Assembly: GCA_026391075.1 (NCBI GenBank)
Contig: JAPLES010000003.1
Span: forward strand, 1-62,346
DNA length: 62,346 nucleotides
Source: Bacteroidota bacterium
Lineage (GTDB): Bacteria; Bacteroidota; Bacteroidia; Chitinophagales; LD1
Direction of reading: 5' to 3'
Both the position numbers and the translations under genes were made by a program. The notes beneath the pieces were generated by a model, which saw only the letters and a list, made by a program, of their open reading frames with translations, made no database searches and was not told the origin of the DNA. Position 1 is the first letter of the stretch. Every line of letters starts with the position of its first letter. Below, one piece after another: positions 15,830 to 27,800 of this stretch.

Positions 15830-18800
15830 CTACGAACAACCCATAGAGTTTCCACAATTCAAACACTTGTAACAAGTACCACTGCGCAATGTGATATTTC
15901 CGCACACGCTGCACGGTGGAGCATCGCCCATCATTTCGCTGGCTACTTTATTGAAGGCTTCCATTGAGTTAGATGCAAGGGTTAGTTTTTTCTCTACTCT
16001 CATTTCAGTTACTTCTTTCTTTACCGGTTTAGGTGTTTCCTTCATTTCAGGATGGGTGCTTGGCGGAGTAACCGTTTTAATAGGCTCATCAGAAATATCG
16101 GAAGTTAAATCAGATGTGCTGCGTTCGCGCAAAGCTAATTCACTTGGTGTTACGTGAACTAAATCTGTTCTGCCCAAATATTCCAAAGCCAACAAACGGA
16201 AGATGTAATCTACAATTGAACTTGCATTCTTGATGTTCGGGTGGTCAACCATTCCGCTTGGTTCAAAGCGGGTGAAGGTGAATTTGTTTACGAATTCTTC
16301 GAGAGGCACACCGTATTGCAAACCGATAGAAACTGAAATGGCAAAGCAGTTCATCAAAGAGCGGAACGAAGCTCCTTCTTTATGCATGTCAATAAAAATT
16401 TCGCCTAGGGTTGCGTCATCATAATTTCCCGTGCGAACAAAAACTGTTTGCCCACCAATTTTTGCTTTTTGTGTAAAGCCCATCCGTTTTGAAGGAAGTT
16501 TCTTTCTCTCCACAATGCGCGAAAGCTCGCGCATGAAATGCGTATCTGTAGATTCTTGCATCAACACGCGCGCTGCTTCCAAAACTTGTTCAGGAGTTAG
16601 CTTGCTGAATTCCTGAGTTGGTGCTGCGGTAGAAACTGTTGTTTCTTTTTTATCCTCCTTGTCTTCATCTTTCTTATTCGAAAGCGGTTGAGAAAGTTTG
16701 CATCCATCGCGGTAAAGCGCATTTGCTTTCAAACCTAAGTGCCATGAAAGCTCATAGCAGTTTTGAATGTCTTCAACAGTAGCTTCGTTAGGCAGGTTAA
16801 TCGTTTTTGAAATCGCTCCGCTAATGAACGGCTGAACCGCTCCCATCATACGAATGTGACCGTGCGCATGAATAAAACGTTGTCCTTTGGTTCCGCATTT
16901 GTTCGCGCAATCAAAAATTGGAAGATGTTCATCTTTCAATAATGGCGCGCCTTCTACAGTCATAGTTCCGCAAACAAATTCGTTAGCAGCTTCAATTTGT
17001 TCTTTGTTGTAACCTAATTCGCGAAGCAAATTGAAGTTAGTTCCGTTGTATTGTTTCTCAGTAAAACCAAGGCGTTGTAAAGTTTCTTCACCCAAACTGT
17101 AAACGTTGAAGGCAAACGTAATGTCGAAGGCTGCAACTAAACCATTCTCGATTTTTTCAATGTCGGAAGAATTAAATCCTTTTGCTTTTAATGAATCTGC
17201 ATTGATGTGCGGACAACCGGTAAGCGTTCCGTTTCCTTTCGCATATTTTACAATCGCATCAATTTCTGAAGTTGAATAACCTAAGTTCTCCAAAGCCGCA
17301 GGCACACACTCATTTACAATTTTGAAATAACCGCCACCCGAAAGTTTTTTGAATTTCACCAATGCAAAATCAGGTTCAACACCGGTAGTGTCGCAATCCA
17401 TCAACAAACCAATTGTTCCTGTTGGAGCAATTACAGTTGACTGCGCGTTGCGGTAACCAAATTTTTCTCCCAGTTGCAAGGCTTCATCCCAAGCAGTAGT
17501 GGCTGCCTTCAATAAATAATCAGGGCAGAATTTAGGGTCAATGCCTTGCGGCTTAATTTCGATTCCTTCGTAAGCAGTTGTATCTGCATTGTATGCTGCA
17601 AGACGATGATTACGCATAACCTTCAGCATGTGCTTTTTGTTTCTCTCATAAGCAGGAAACGCACCAAGAGTAGCCGCCATTTCTGCAGAAGTTTTGTAAG
17701 CCACACCGGTCATGATAGCGGTGATTGCTCCGCCAATGGCGCGCGCCTTATCGCTATCGTAAGGAATGCCGCTTACCATTAATACAGAACCGAGGTTTGC
17801 ATAACCAAGACCAAGCGTTCTGAATTCATAAGAAAGTTGCGCTACTTCTTTAGAGGGAAACTGCGCCATGAGCACAGAAATTTCCAACACCGTTGTCCAA
17901 ACGCGGCTCATGTGTTCGAAACCTGCTACATTAAACTCAAGCGTTTTATCGTTGAAGAATTTGCGAAGATTAAATGAAGCCAAATTACAAGCAGTGTTAT
18001 CTAAAAACATATACTCGCTGCAAGGATTCGATGCGCGGATTGGTCCGTCTTCTGGGCAAGTATGCCACTCATTAATAGTAGTATCATATTGAACACCCGG
18101 GTCAGCACAACGCCATGCTGCCATCGCAATTTTATCCCACAATTCTTTTGAAGGAATTGATTTCATCACCTTGCCATTGCTGCGACCGAGCAGGTTCCAG
18201 TTTTCACCTTTCTCTAGTGTATGGAAGAATGAATTGGGAATACGAACCGAGTTGTTAGAATTTTGTCCTGCAACGGTTTTGTAAGCTTCGCCTTCGTAGT
18301 GCGAATCGTAACCGGCTGCAATCAGCGCGGCAACTTTATCTTCTTCTTTGCTTTTCCAATCAATGAAATCAATAATTTCAGGATGGTCTAAATCCAAGCA
18401 AACCATCTTAGCGGCACGTCTTGTTGTTCCGCCACTTTTAATTGCACCAGCAGCAGCATCACCTATTTTCAAAAAGCTCATCAAGCCCGAAGAAGTTCCT
18501 CCGCCTGAAAGTTTTTCGCCTTCGCCACGAATATTGCTGAAGTTAGTTCCTACGCCCGAACCATATTTGAAGATACGTGCTTCGCGGGTCCACAAATCCA
18601 TAATTCCTCCGCTATTCACTAAATCATCGTCAACAGATAAAATAAAACAAGCGTGAGGCTGCGGTCTTTCGTAAGCCGAAGTAGATTGCGCCAAAACTCC
18701 GGTATCAGGATTTACAAAATAGTGACCTTGCGGTTTACCGGTAATGCCATAGGCGGTATACAAACCAGTGTTGAACCATTGCGGAGAATTGGGAGCCGCC

Positions 18801-19186
18801 ATTTGGTCGAGCAAAGAAAAAACCAACTCGTCATAAAACACAGTGGCATCTTTTGCTGTAGCAAAATAGCCGTAGCGCTCGCCCCAACTTTTCCAGCAAT
18901 CTGCCAAGCGGTGCACCACCTGTTTAGCCGAACGCTCGCCACCCAACGATCCATCGGGTTGCGGCACGCCTGCCTTGCGGAAATATTTTTGCGCGAGAAT
19001 ATCAGTGGCAACCTGACTCCATCCCTTCGGAACCTCCACATTGTACATCTCGAACACCGCATCGCCCTTAGGGTTGCGGATTACGCTCGAGCGCAAATCA
19101 TACTCAAATAAATCGAACGCTGATTTTTCCTCTTGGGTATAGAGGCGATCAAACTTCAATCCTTTTTTTTCGTTCTTTCTTGCCAT
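15830..19186 (-). CDS. nrdJ: Adenosylcobalamin-dependent (class II) ribonucleotide reductase
   Basis: A single-chain 1118-residue enzyme that makes deoxyribonucleoside diphosphates using a B12-derived radical. The catalytic domain has [36 protein letters not shown], the active-site segment [20 protein letters not shown] (about residue 388, with the radical cysteine) and [25 protein letters not shown]. The C-terminus ends in a zinc-ribbon-like cysteine cluster, CSVCGN...[13 protein letters not shown], usual for the long NrdJ form. A Pro/Thr/Glu/Lys-rich linker (about 1040-1090) precedes it. It is transcribed away from the decayed pcrB-like remnant. I looked for a cobalamin riboswitch in the upstream 300 bases and saw none. 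Confidence 0.95.
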   Translation of the reverse strand: MARKNEKKGLKFDRLYTQEEKSAFDLFEYDLRSSVIRNPKGDAVFEMYNVEVPKGWSQVATDILAQKYFRKAGVPQPDGSLGGERSAKQVVHRLADCWKSWGERYGYFATAKDATVFYDELVFSLLDQMAAPNSPQWFNTGLYTAYGITGKPQGHYFVNPDTGVLAQSTSAYERPQPHACFILSVDDDLVNSGGIMDLWTREARIFKYGSGVGTNFSNIRGEGEKLSGGGTSSGLMSFLKIGDAAAGAIKSGGTTRRAAKMVCLDLDHPEIIDFIDWKSKEEDKVAALIAAGYDSHYEGEAYKTVAGQNSNNSVRIPNSFFHTLEKGENWNLLGRSNGKVMKSIPSKELWDKIAMAAWRCADPGVQYDTTINEWHTCPEDGPIRASNPCSEYMFLDNTACNLASFNLRKFFNDKTLEFNVAGFEHMSRVWTTVLEISVLMAQFPSKEVAQLSYEFRTLGLGYANLGSVLMVSGIPYDSDKARAIGGAITAIMTGVAYKTSAEMAATLGAFPAYERNKKHMLKVMRNHRLAAYNADTTAYEGIEIKPQGIDPKFCPDYLLKAATTAWDEALQLGEKFGYRNAQSTVIAPTGTIGLLMDCDTTGVEPDFALVKFKKLSGGGYFKIVNECVPAALENLGYSTSEIDAIVKYAKGNGTLTGCPHINADSLKAKGFNSSDIEKIENGLVAAFDITFAFNVYSLGEETLQRLGFTEKQYNGTNFNLLRELGYNKEQIEAANEFVCGTMTVEGAPLLKDEHLPIFDCANKCGTKGQRFIHAHGHIRMMGAVQPFISGAISKTINLPNEATVEDIQNCYELSWHLGLKANALYRDGCKLSQPLSNKKDEDKEDKKETTVSTAAPTQEFSKLTPEQVLEAARVLMQESTDTHFMRELSRIVERKKLPSKRMGFTQKAKIGGQTVFVRTGNYDDATLGEIFIDMHKEGASFRSLMNCFAISVSIGLQYGVPLEEFVNKFTFTRFEPSGMVDHPNIKNASSIVDYIFRLLALEYLGRTDLVHVTPSELALRERSTSDLTSDISDEPIKTVTPPSTHPEMKETPKPVKKEVTEMRVEKKLTLASNSMEAFNKVASEMMGDAPPCSVCGNITLRSGTCYKCLNCGNSMGCS

Positions 19187-19243
19187 AAAATTTTATTGTG
19201 GGGTATTTTGAAATTGTGCAGGGGTTTTTTGTAATAACGTTGA

Positions 19244-19251
19244 CAAATATA
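19244..19251 (-). promoter_or_regulatory. Candidate -7 element for nrdJ
   Basis: On the minus strand TATATTTG matches TAnnTTTG exactly, 57 bases before the nrdJ ATG. The -33 region (around plus-strand 19267-19275) has no clear TTG. Confidence 0.45.
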
Positions 19252-19478
19252 TTTTTCAGAACTTTTGAAAACCATCCCATTTTTCCACACCATTTGTGCA
19301 AACAGGTTTGGTATGTTTTGAAACGCTGTGTGGGCTTGAATTCCCTTTGTGGAAAAAGATTTATCTAATTTTTTTTCGAAAAAATTTGGGCGTTTCGGGT
19401 AAAAATTTTGTATGGTTTTTTGGGCGGGGGAATCGGGCTTTTGCTGCCTTTACAATGTATCGTTGTATGACTGTGGCA
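19252..19478. other. AT-rich gap upstream of nrdJ and the pcrB remnant
   Basis: No gene is supported here. An open frame runs through it in phase with the pcrB remnant, but the translation (long Phe/Lys/Gly-rich stretch) looks random and has no good start. It presumably holds the nrdJ promoter region and the old promoter of the decayed gene. Confidence 0.5.
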
Positions 19479-19606
19479 ATGTTTTATACCAAACTTAAAT
19501 CTTCAAGCAAACAAGCCGCTGTCCTCATCGACCCCGATAAGCACAACCAAGAAAGTTTAGCGCAATTGATTCACTTAGCCTAAAATGTCAAACTGATCTT
19601 TTCTAC
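19479..19606 (+). pseudogene. Remnant of a PcrB/geranylgeranylglyceryl-phosphate synthase-like gene
   Basis: The ATG at 19479 opens a 34-codon frame, MFYTKLKSSSKQAAVLIDPD then KHNQESLAQLIHLA and a TAA at 19581. KxxxAVLIDPDK is the hallmark N-terminus of the (beta/alpha)8 prenyltransferase family PcrB/GGGPS, whose members are about 230-250 residues. The stop falls where the family continues (…HLA[q]NVKxDLFF); the next bases read NVK, then with a one-base shift DLFY. After that, recognisable sequence is lost except a possible PG-x-x-LP-x-x-NK echo near 19617-19650. Most of the gene has been deleted. The intact family makes prenylglyceryl phosphate ethers. Confidence in the family is moderate because only ~40 residues remain. 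Confidence 0.6.
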
Positions 19607-19662
19607 ATTATCAAAATTTTAACCAGGAACACTACCTGCCAACTAATAAGCAAATTTCGGAC

Positions 19663-21189
19663 TTAATGCTTGAAATGCCTCACCCCTGTCGTTACCATTG
19701 CCTGACCCTGTTTGTTAGCTGCGTCAATTGAGTCTTGGTCTTTGATACTTCCTCCTGGCTGAGCAATAGCGGTTACACCTGCTTCGGCAGCTATAGTTAC
19801 ACAGTCCGGGAATGGGAAAAACGCATCGCTTGCCATTACCGAACCGGTTAAATCAAAACCGAATTCCTTCGCCTTGCGAATAGCATTTTGCAGGGCATCT
19901 ACTCGCGAAGTCTGCCCGCAGTTACTGCCAATGAGTTGTTTGTTTTTTACCAATGCAATGCCGTTACTCTTTAAATGTTTAACAGCAATTACCGCAAACT
20001 CCAAATCAGAAATTTCTTTCTCAGAAGGTGCTTTTGTAGTTACTGTTTTAAACTGATTTCTTTTTTCGCTTGAAGAATCTGCGTCTTGAACGAGAACTCC
20101 GTTCAGTAAATTCTTGAAGGTTTTGCTTTGAACTTTGAATTTTGAACTTTGAACCTTAATAATGATGCGGTTCTTTTTCGATTTCAAAACAGCGAGTGCA
20201 TCGTCATCATAATCAGGAGCGGTAAGCACTTCAAAAAAAAGTGAATTCATTTCGTTAGCCGTTGCCAAATCAATTTTTCTGTTCACGGCAATTACACCAC
20301 CAAATGCCGAAGTAGTATCGCAGGCAAAAGCAGCCTTGTAAGCTTCGCAAATGTTTTCGCGCGAAGCTAAACCACAACTATTGGTGTGTTTGATAATAGC
20401 AACTGTTGGTTCTGTAAATTCTGCAACAAGATTTATGGAAGCATCTACATCTACCAAGTTGTTATACGAAAGTTCTTTGCCGTTTAGTATTTCAAAAATT
20501 TCGTTGAGGTCGCCATAGAAAACTCCGCGCTGATGCGGATTCTCACCATATCGCAAAACCTTTCCGTTGAGTTCGCTCTTTTTGAAAACTTCGAATTTGA
20601 ATTCGTTGTTGAAATATTCAAAAATGAGCGTGTCGTAATGCGAAGAGGTCATGAATGCTTTAGCAGCAAATTTCTTTCTGTCTTCCAAATCGGTTTCTCC
20701 ATTTTTGGTTTGTAGCAATTCCAAAAGTGGTTCATAATCGTTGCGCGAAGAAACAATTACCGTGTCGTTAAAATTTTTGGCAGCAGCACGAATCAAACTG
20801 ATTCCGCCAATGTCAATTTTCTCAATCACATCGTCTTCGTCTTTGCCGGCTTTCACCGTTTCTTCAAACGGATATAAATCAACAATCACCAAATCAATTT
20901 CTGGAATTTCATACAGCGCCATTTCTTTTTGGTCGCTATAGTTATCTCTTCTGCCGAGTATGCCGCCAAATACTTTCGGGTGAAGCGTTTTTACTCTTCC
21001 ACCAAGAATAGAGGGATAAGAAGTAAGGTCTTCAACGGCTGTAACGCTTACACCCAATCCTTCAATGAAACTTTGTGTGCCACCCGTACTGTAAATTTTA
21101 ACTCCGAGTTTATCGAGCTCTTTTACAACGAGATCGAGCTTGTCTTTGTAATAAACAGAAATGAGGGCTGACTTTATTTTCTTGCGCAT
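19663..21189 (-). CDS. purH: Bifunctional AICAR transformylase/IMP cyclohydrolase
   Basis: PurH catalyses the last two steps of IMP synthesis. The 508-residue product has the MGS-like IMP cyclohydrolase domain at about 1-145 (ALISVYYKDKLD, STGGTQSFIEGLG, GGRVKTLHPKVFGGIL) and the AICAR transformylase domain after it, with the catalytic KHTNSCG motif near 266-272 and the ending MVTTGVRHFKH. Residues around 345-356 (KVQSSKFKVQSK) are an in-frame insertion made by a short dispersed repeat, inside the transformylase domain. purN lies 98 bases upstream on the same strand, so the two purine genes are probably one transcription unit. Confidence 0.95.
   Translation of the reverse strand: MRKKIKSALISVYYKDKLDLVVKELDKLGVKIYSTGGTQSFIEGLGVSVTAVEDLTSYPSILGGRVKTLHPKVFGGILGRRDNYSDQKEMALYEIPEIDLVIVDLYPFEETVKAGKDEDDVIEKIDIGGISLIRAAAKNFNDTVIVSSRNDYEPLLELLQTKNGETDLEDRKKFAAKAFMTSSHYDTLIFEYFNNEFKFEVFKKSELNGKVLRYGENPHQRGVFYGDLNEIFEILNGKELSYNNLVDVDASINLVAEFTEPTVAIIKHTNSCGLASRENICEAYKAAFACDTTSAFGGVIAVNRKIDLATANEMNSLFFEVLTAPDYDDDALAVLKSKKNRIIIKVQSSKFKVQSKTFKNLLNGVLVQDADSSSEKRNQFKTVTTKAPSEKEISDLEFAVIAVKHLKSNGIALVKNKQLIGSNCGQTSRVDALQNAIRKAKEFGFDLTGSVMASDAFFPFPDCVTIAAEAGVTAIAQPGGSIKDQDSIDAANKQGQAMVTTGVRHFKH
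20126..20157. repeat. AACTTTGAA-type short repeat inside purH
   Basis: CTTTGAACTTTGAATTTTGAACTTTGAACC is made of 7-8-base units of TTTGAAC/TTTGAAT. Such oligo-repeats are frequent between genes in Bacteroidota. Here it is translated as KVQSSKFKVQSK on the minus strand. Confidence 0.75.
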
Positions 21190-21226
21190 GATGTGTATTT
21201 GAAATTGCGCGCAAAAGTATTTTTAG

Positions 21227-21250
21227 TGCTGAATGCCGAATGCTGAATGT
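21227..21250. repeat. GAATGCC/GAATGCT heptamer repeat between purN and purH
   Basis: TGCTGAATGCCGAATGCTGAATG consists of three near-identical 7-base units in the 98-base gap. It belongs to the same class of short dispersed Bacteroidota repeats as the one inside purH but has a different unit. Confidence 0.6.
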
Positions 21251-21287
21251 GGAATTATTTAACCACAGTTTTTCCACGAAGCAATTT

Positions 21288-21851
21288 TCAATGCAGGACT
21301 TCCTCAATCGCTTTCACATACCACTCATGTTCTAACTGCTGAACTTTGGCTGAAAGTGTTTCGGTGGTATCATCAGAAGTAATAGCCACTTTTTTCTGCA
21401 ACAGAATTTCTCCATCGTCATAAACTTCATTCACGTAGTGAACGGTGATTCCTGTTTCAGATTCTTTATTGGCAAGAACAGCTTCGTGAACCTTTATGCC
21501 ATACATTCCCTTGCCGCCATGTTTTGGCAAAAGCGCAGGATGAATGTTGACAATCTTCTTTGGAAAATTTTGCAACAGAAACGCAGGAATCAATTGCAAA
21601 AATCCTGCAAGCACAATCAAATCTGTCTTTTGAGCATTCAGCAACTTCATCATTATTTCTTCTTTGTTCAACGAATCTTTATTGATGATTGCTGAAATAA
21701 TTTTGTGTTCGTGCGCAATCTTCAACACACCTGCCGAAGGATTATTGGTAACCACCAACACCACTTTTATGGTGGGGTGATTTTCAAAATGCTCAATTAT
21801 AGCTTTGGCGTTTGTTCCTTTGCCGCTCGCAAAAATGGCGATGTGTTTCAT
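21288..21851 (-). CDS. purN: Phosphoribosylglycinamide formyltransferase
   Basis: PurN transfers a formyl group from 10-formyl-THF to GAR in purine synthesis. The 187-residue length is normal. The phosphate-binding loop is SGKGTN (9-14); the formyl-transfer triad is N102 and H104 in NIHPALLPKHGGKGMYG, and the aspartate near 145 in the VYDDGEIL segment, where the family usually has DEGPI. It precedes purH on the same strand, separated by a short heptamer repeat, and is followed upstream by the giant secreted protein on the same strand with a 21-base gap. Confidence 0.93.
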   Translation of the reverse strand: MKHIAIFASGKGTNAKAIIEHFENHPTIKVVLVVTNNPSAGVLKIAHEHKIISAIINKDSLNKEEIMMKLLNAQKTDLIVLAGFLQLIPAFLLQNFPKKIVNIHPALLPKHGGKGMYGIKVHEAVLANKESETGITVHYVNEVYDDGEILLQKKVAITSDDTTETLSAKVQQLEHEWYVKAIEEVLH

Positions 21852-21872
21852 GTATGTAATCTGTAGCTGAAT

Positions 21873-24800
21873 TTATTTCTGCAGAATGAATTTCCTCACC
21901 GTCTTCTCTTCATTATAAGTTACCCGAATAAAATATTCAGCGGGCAACATCAATCCTGTTGGAATCTCGAAATCAGTTCTTCCTTCGGGCAAATCCAATT
22001 CTGTTTTAGGAACAACAAGATGCCCAAGTACATCAGCAATTTCTATGGCTACCTTTCCTTCCTTCGGCAAAATAATTCCAAGGGTTGATTGATTGAATGC
22101 GGGATTAGGTGAAGGACCAACTAATTGAATGGTTCCTGTAAGCGATGCGCATTGACGGTTGTTATCAATCCGTGTTTCGGTTTCGCCATGGTTCACAGTT
22201 TTCGCTTCAACGCACACAAACGAATTTGCTCTCGAAGCGCTTGAAACAAACTGTGCGGTGAAGGTGTATTGCATTACTTGTCCCGAAGGAAGAACGCCAT
22301 TCCAATCTTCTGTAATCAATCCGCCAGTGCCGAGCGTTGCGTATAGATGTATATGTGTGATAGCGCGAGTACCTACGTTACTCATAAGCGTTTTAATTGC
22401 TACCAATACTGAGCCGTCTGTTTGTGTTTGTGAAGTTGCTTCAACCACATCAACCGACAAATCCAAATCAGTGTGCGAGACATAGAAAGTTTGTGCACTG
22501 CTGTTTGTGCATCCAAAATCGGAAGAAACAGTCAACACAATATTGAACGAATCGTTAGTAGTGTATGTATGTGATGTATTCGCAGCAAATGAATGCGCAG
22601 AGCCATCACCAAAATTCCAATCATAACCTGTGGCACCGCTACTGTGATTGGTAAGCGTTATATCAACAGGCGCTTCGCCATACAACGGAGCCATTGCAAA
22701 TGTCGACACAGGATTTGGATGCACCTGAACAGTTTTGGTAATGGAATCTTTACAACCACTATAAGTGGTTACTAAAAGTTTCACCGAATAATTTCCTGTA
22801 TCAGCAAAATAATATTGCGGAGAAAGAACATGATGGAATAGACTTCCATTAATATTCCAATCGCGGAACTGAATTGATTCGCTTAGCGAAAGGCTACTGT
22901 CAAGTGGCGTGTAATTCAAATCTTCGCACAGCGAAAGATTGGTGAAGTTGGCAATCGGATTTTGTACAATCAAAATTTGTTTAGCCACCGTATCGGTACA
23001 GCCAATCGCATTTTCAATTGTAAGTTTTACCGGATATAAACCCGAGACTAAATAACGATGTGTGGGGTTTTGAAGTGCTGAGAAAAAACTTCCATCGCCA
23101 AAATTCCATTGCCAACCCACCACCGAAAACGAATTAGTGATATCAACAAATTTTGTAGAGTCGCCAAGGCAAATGTTTAGAAAATTAAAATCGGCATGAA
23201 GTGCAGGAAAAACTTCTACTGCACTTACCACGCTATCCACACAGCCTTGATTGGTAGTTACTACTAATGTTACAAGTACATTACCCTGTGTAGGAAAATT
23301 GTAGCTAACGTTTGACGTGTTGAATACATTAGTTTGATCAATTCTCCATAGCCAGTTTGTTACACTATCAGGCGGCAACAAACTACTTTCATCTAGAAGT
23401 TGCGATGAGTTTCCTGCACAAATAATTCCGGGATAAGAAAGCCGAGCTACCGGTTTGGCGTGAACCGAAATGTTTTTGACTGCTACACCTGTGCAGCCGG
23501 AATCGGTGAATAAAATCAGTGTAACACTATAATCTCCGGGAGAAGGAAAAGCATGAAAAGGGTTTTGTAATAACGAACTAGTGTTATCTCCAAAGTTCCA
23601 ATTCCATTGATGAATGCTATCGGGCAAAACAGGAATAGTGATATCTGTAAAACCTGTTTGCTGGCCATAGCAAGCAATGCCCGAAGTAAAATCACCAATC
23701 GGTGCGGTGCCTTTAATAGTTACGTTCACTATATCGCTAGTGCTACATCCATAAATATCTGTAACAGAAACAGAATAATTTCCTGCAGAAGCGATAGTGA
23801 TAAATGTTGTAGTTGCTGCGGTTGACCAAAGCACCAGTGAAGGCGGATAGTTGCCTGTGTTAATAGCAAGATCGTTGCCAATGCACATTAGGGAATCCGT
23901 AGGTAAAACAGAAAGTAGCGAAATGGAATCAACGTGAACTGAAGTGGTATCGGTCAATAAAGAACAGCCGCCTACATCAGTAATTAAACAAGAATAATTT
24001 CCCGTTGTATCTTTTTGTACCGTGTAGGTAGTTAATCCATCACTCCATAAAAATGTATAGCCACTTGCAGACGAAAGAAGAACAGGGTGAACATTTACAG
24101 GTTGCCCTAAACAAATAGTTGTATCAACCGGACTCATAGCCGTGTAAGGCATAGTAACATTGATGGCATCGGTGCTCGTGCGGTCAAAAACATCCGTAGC
24201 GGTAACCGAATAAATTCCAGTTCTATTTACGCTAATACTAGAGGACGTTTCGCCATTCGACCATAAAAATTCTTTGAACCGGTTAGTGGCATCAATCGTA
24301 ATTGGGCACAAACTATAAAGTTGAATGGTATCGGGACCCAAATTGACCGCAGGAGAATATTTGTTGTAGATATAATTTTCAACTTGACCGCGTTCTATTG
24401 CCGACAAACTGCTTTTATAAATAATTAGCTCAGCAAGTTCTCCGCTAAAAAAACTATACCCGCTTATCAACTTACCAATTGAATAGTTTTGGTTTACAAA
24501 TGTTCCGCTTAGCGCAGGTGCTGTACCGGTTGCCATGAGAGAACTGTTTTTATAGATTTCTACATTGGTATTAATTGTTTTTATGACATCAGACAAAAAG
24601 TACGAATTAGGTATCACCGATTCCTTCAAGACGGTGGCCATGTTTCTAAATTCCATAAATGAACCACTTTGTGTTGCCCATAAAAACATACCTGTAGTTT
24701 CAGTTCCGGTAGAAAAAATAGTTCGGTTTCCACTGGCTGCGTTGGCTTTGCCCACCACAAACAAACTCATCGACCCATTTTCTAATTGCTGAATAAGCCC

Positions 24801-27800
24801 TCCAGCAAATTCATCGTTACTACCATCAAATTGCAAAGCCGGCTTCACCAATTCAAAGGGATTCGTCAATTGGGCTTGTTTGTTTGGGTCTAACTGCAGC
24901 GCATGTAAATTATTTCCGCTTTGGTCATTCCATTGGCTAACTTTTCCGGCATTTTGAGTAATACCCAAATCGGCTGCTAACCATAAAGCAAGGTTGGGTA
25001 AAAAAGATGGTTCAAAAAGAGTAAACGTATTCACCACCGATTCGCTGAAATCGTTACAAACATTGAAAGCCCTTACCTTCCAGTAAAACACCGGATTGTT
25101 GCTTAGCACCGCACTGTATTGCGTAGCCGTAATTCCATTGATAACTATTGGAGATAAGAACGATGCGTCAGTTGAAATGTAAAGCGAATAACTGCTAGCG
25201 TTTAGAGTCGGTAGCCAGCTAAAATTAATATTGGCAGACCCTGCTTGAAAATTGTTGACAGGACTTTGCAGATTAACAATCTGCGGTTGAGGTGCGCTTG
25301 GCACTACTTGCAGGCTATTGGTTATTGAATTGGAACAACCATTGGTGGCAGTAACTGTTAGTGAAACAGAATAATTTCCGAACGTGCTAAATAAATGTTG
25401 TGGATTTTGTGTACTTGCGTGCGTTGTTCCATCTCCAAAATTCCAATCCCATTGGTTAATATTTTCAGCAATGGGGGCAGTGCTTAAATCGGTAAACAAA
25501 TATGGATTGCTCACGCATGCCAGCGTAGGTTGGAACGCAGCTGTGGGAATTGGTTTTATTAAAACCTGTTGACTGGTATAATTTAAACATCCGGCACTGG
25601 TAGTTACACTTAGCGTGACCACGTAATTGCCCGTATCGGTGTAGCTATAAGTAGGGTTAGCAATAGAAGCAATTCCACCATCTCCAAAATCCCACGAGTA
25701 TCCTGTAATAGCCGAAGTGTCTGTTGACACACTGCTATTCTGCGGTACATAATCAAGTCCTAAACAAAAAGAACCTCCGGTAAAAGTTACATTGGGTGTA
25801 CTTCCTGTTTTAGTAATGTGAATAGTATCGTAGCCTTTACATCCAATAGCATTTGTAACAGTTACAGAATAATTTCCTGAATCGGGCACAACCAAATAAA
25901 CGGTAGATGCCCCAGTTGACCATTGAAATTGAAAACTGTCCCATCCAATGGTAGGTGCTTTTAGCCCAATTAAATTTCCCGAACACATGCTGGTATCGCT
26001 CCCCAATGAAACCACATTTTCGAAAGTATCTATTGCTAGCGTAATCGTGTCGGAAAATGCTGCGCAGTTGCCGTACGAAACTTGTACCGAATAATTTCCG
26101 CTTGCGCCTGTTTGAATGGAAGAGGAAGTTTCTCCGGTGCTCCAATCAAATGTGTACCCTGCTAGAGAAGGCAATTGTGTTTGCAACTGCAGTATATTAC
26201 CCAAACAAATTGTAGTGTCAGAAACGGTAAGGTTGATGTTTGGAAAAGTGACCACAATCGTATCTAAACTAACTCTCCCAAAAATATCGGTAACCGCTAC
26301 CGAGTAAACACCGCTTCGATTTACGTTAATAGTAGCAGTAGTTTCATTTGTTGACCACAAGTAATTTTTGTAACAGTTGCTGGCATTCAACTGCACCGGA
26401 CAAAACCCTGCACTAACAGTTATGTCGGGACCCAAGTGAACAGGAGAGCTATACTTGTTGTATAAATAATTTTCTACTTGCTGCTGTGCCGCGGGGTTAA
26501 GTGCAGTGTTATACAAAATCACTTCAGCAATTTCACCACTAAAGTTTTGATATACCGATGCCAATTTTCCTAATTGATATTTAGCGGTGTCTAAAAAAGG
26601 TCCAGCATACGCAGCACCTTTTGCACCAAGCTCCACGCCATTTCTGTAAATCGTGTCGCCCACCCCAATGTTCTTTTTCACACTGAATAAATAATACTCT
26701 TGAGCCGTTGAATTTCCACCGGCAAGAATTTGCGTAGCATTTCTAAATTGAACTACTGCTGAAGTATGCCACAGGAACATATTCTGGTCGTTGCCTATTG
26801 AAAAAATGGTTCGGTTACCAACGATTACGTTTGGTTTAGCCACAATGAATAAACTTAACGAGCTGGTGCCAATTCCTGGAATAGGGGTGCCGTACAAAAT
26901 GTCGTTAATGCCGTCAAAAAGCAATGCAGGTTTTCCGCAAAGCTCAGGTGGAAATTGAAGGCTGGGTGCTGTGCCCAAATTATTTACTGCATCAAAGGCA
27001 TGTCCGCTTTGGTCGCTCCATTGTGTAACAGCACTGCCACTTAATGCAATTCCGGTATCTGCTTTTAACCACAAAGCAAGCCCCGATAAATCGGCAGGCA
27101 GAAAAATAGTAAATACACGTTTATCAGATTCTGATGTTGCATTACAAATATTATAGGCTACTACTTTCCAATAAAAAACTTGGCTGCCACTTACATTGGC
27201 CGCGTATTGTGTAGTGTAAATATTGTTGAAAATAACAGGCGCAGTAAACAACGAATCTGTAGCGATGAGAAGGGAATATTTAACCGCATTTTGAGCCGGT
27301 GACCAAATGAAATTTATCGTTTGGCTCGAGGCCTGATAATTATCCTGAGGTTGTACCAATTCTGTAATTTGTGGTTGAGCGTAATTGGCAACTACGTTTA
27401 AATTATTTTGAATTGTATCCATACAGCCATTGGTGGCGGAAATAATTAGAGTCACAGAATAATTATTTGAACCGCTATAAATATGCGAAGGGTTTTGTGC
27501 TACTGATATGGCGGAGGCATCACCAAAATTCCAATTCCAAGAGTTTATACTTTCGTTCAAAGGAGCTAGGCTTAAATCGTTGAACTGATAACCGTTATTG
27601 ATACATGCAGTGGTAGTTTGAAAAATAGCTACAGGATTGGGCTTCACAATTACCTGATGGGTTGCCGAAGAGGAGCATCCAGCACTGGAGGTAACAGAGA
27701 GCGATACATTGTAAGTGCCCGTTACAGAATAATTGTACGTTGGGTTTGCAATACTGGCTACTCCTCCATCGCCAAAGGACCATTCATAATTGCTAATAAG

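Noticed and set aside
19187-19478. Cobalamin riboswitch upstream of nrdJ
   Set aside because: I looked for the B12-box type core on the minus strand and did not find it. The region is AT-rich with little paired structure.
19296-19478. N-terminal extension of the pcrB-like remnant
   Set aside because: The frame is open but its residues look random, and the family start fits the ATG at 19479.
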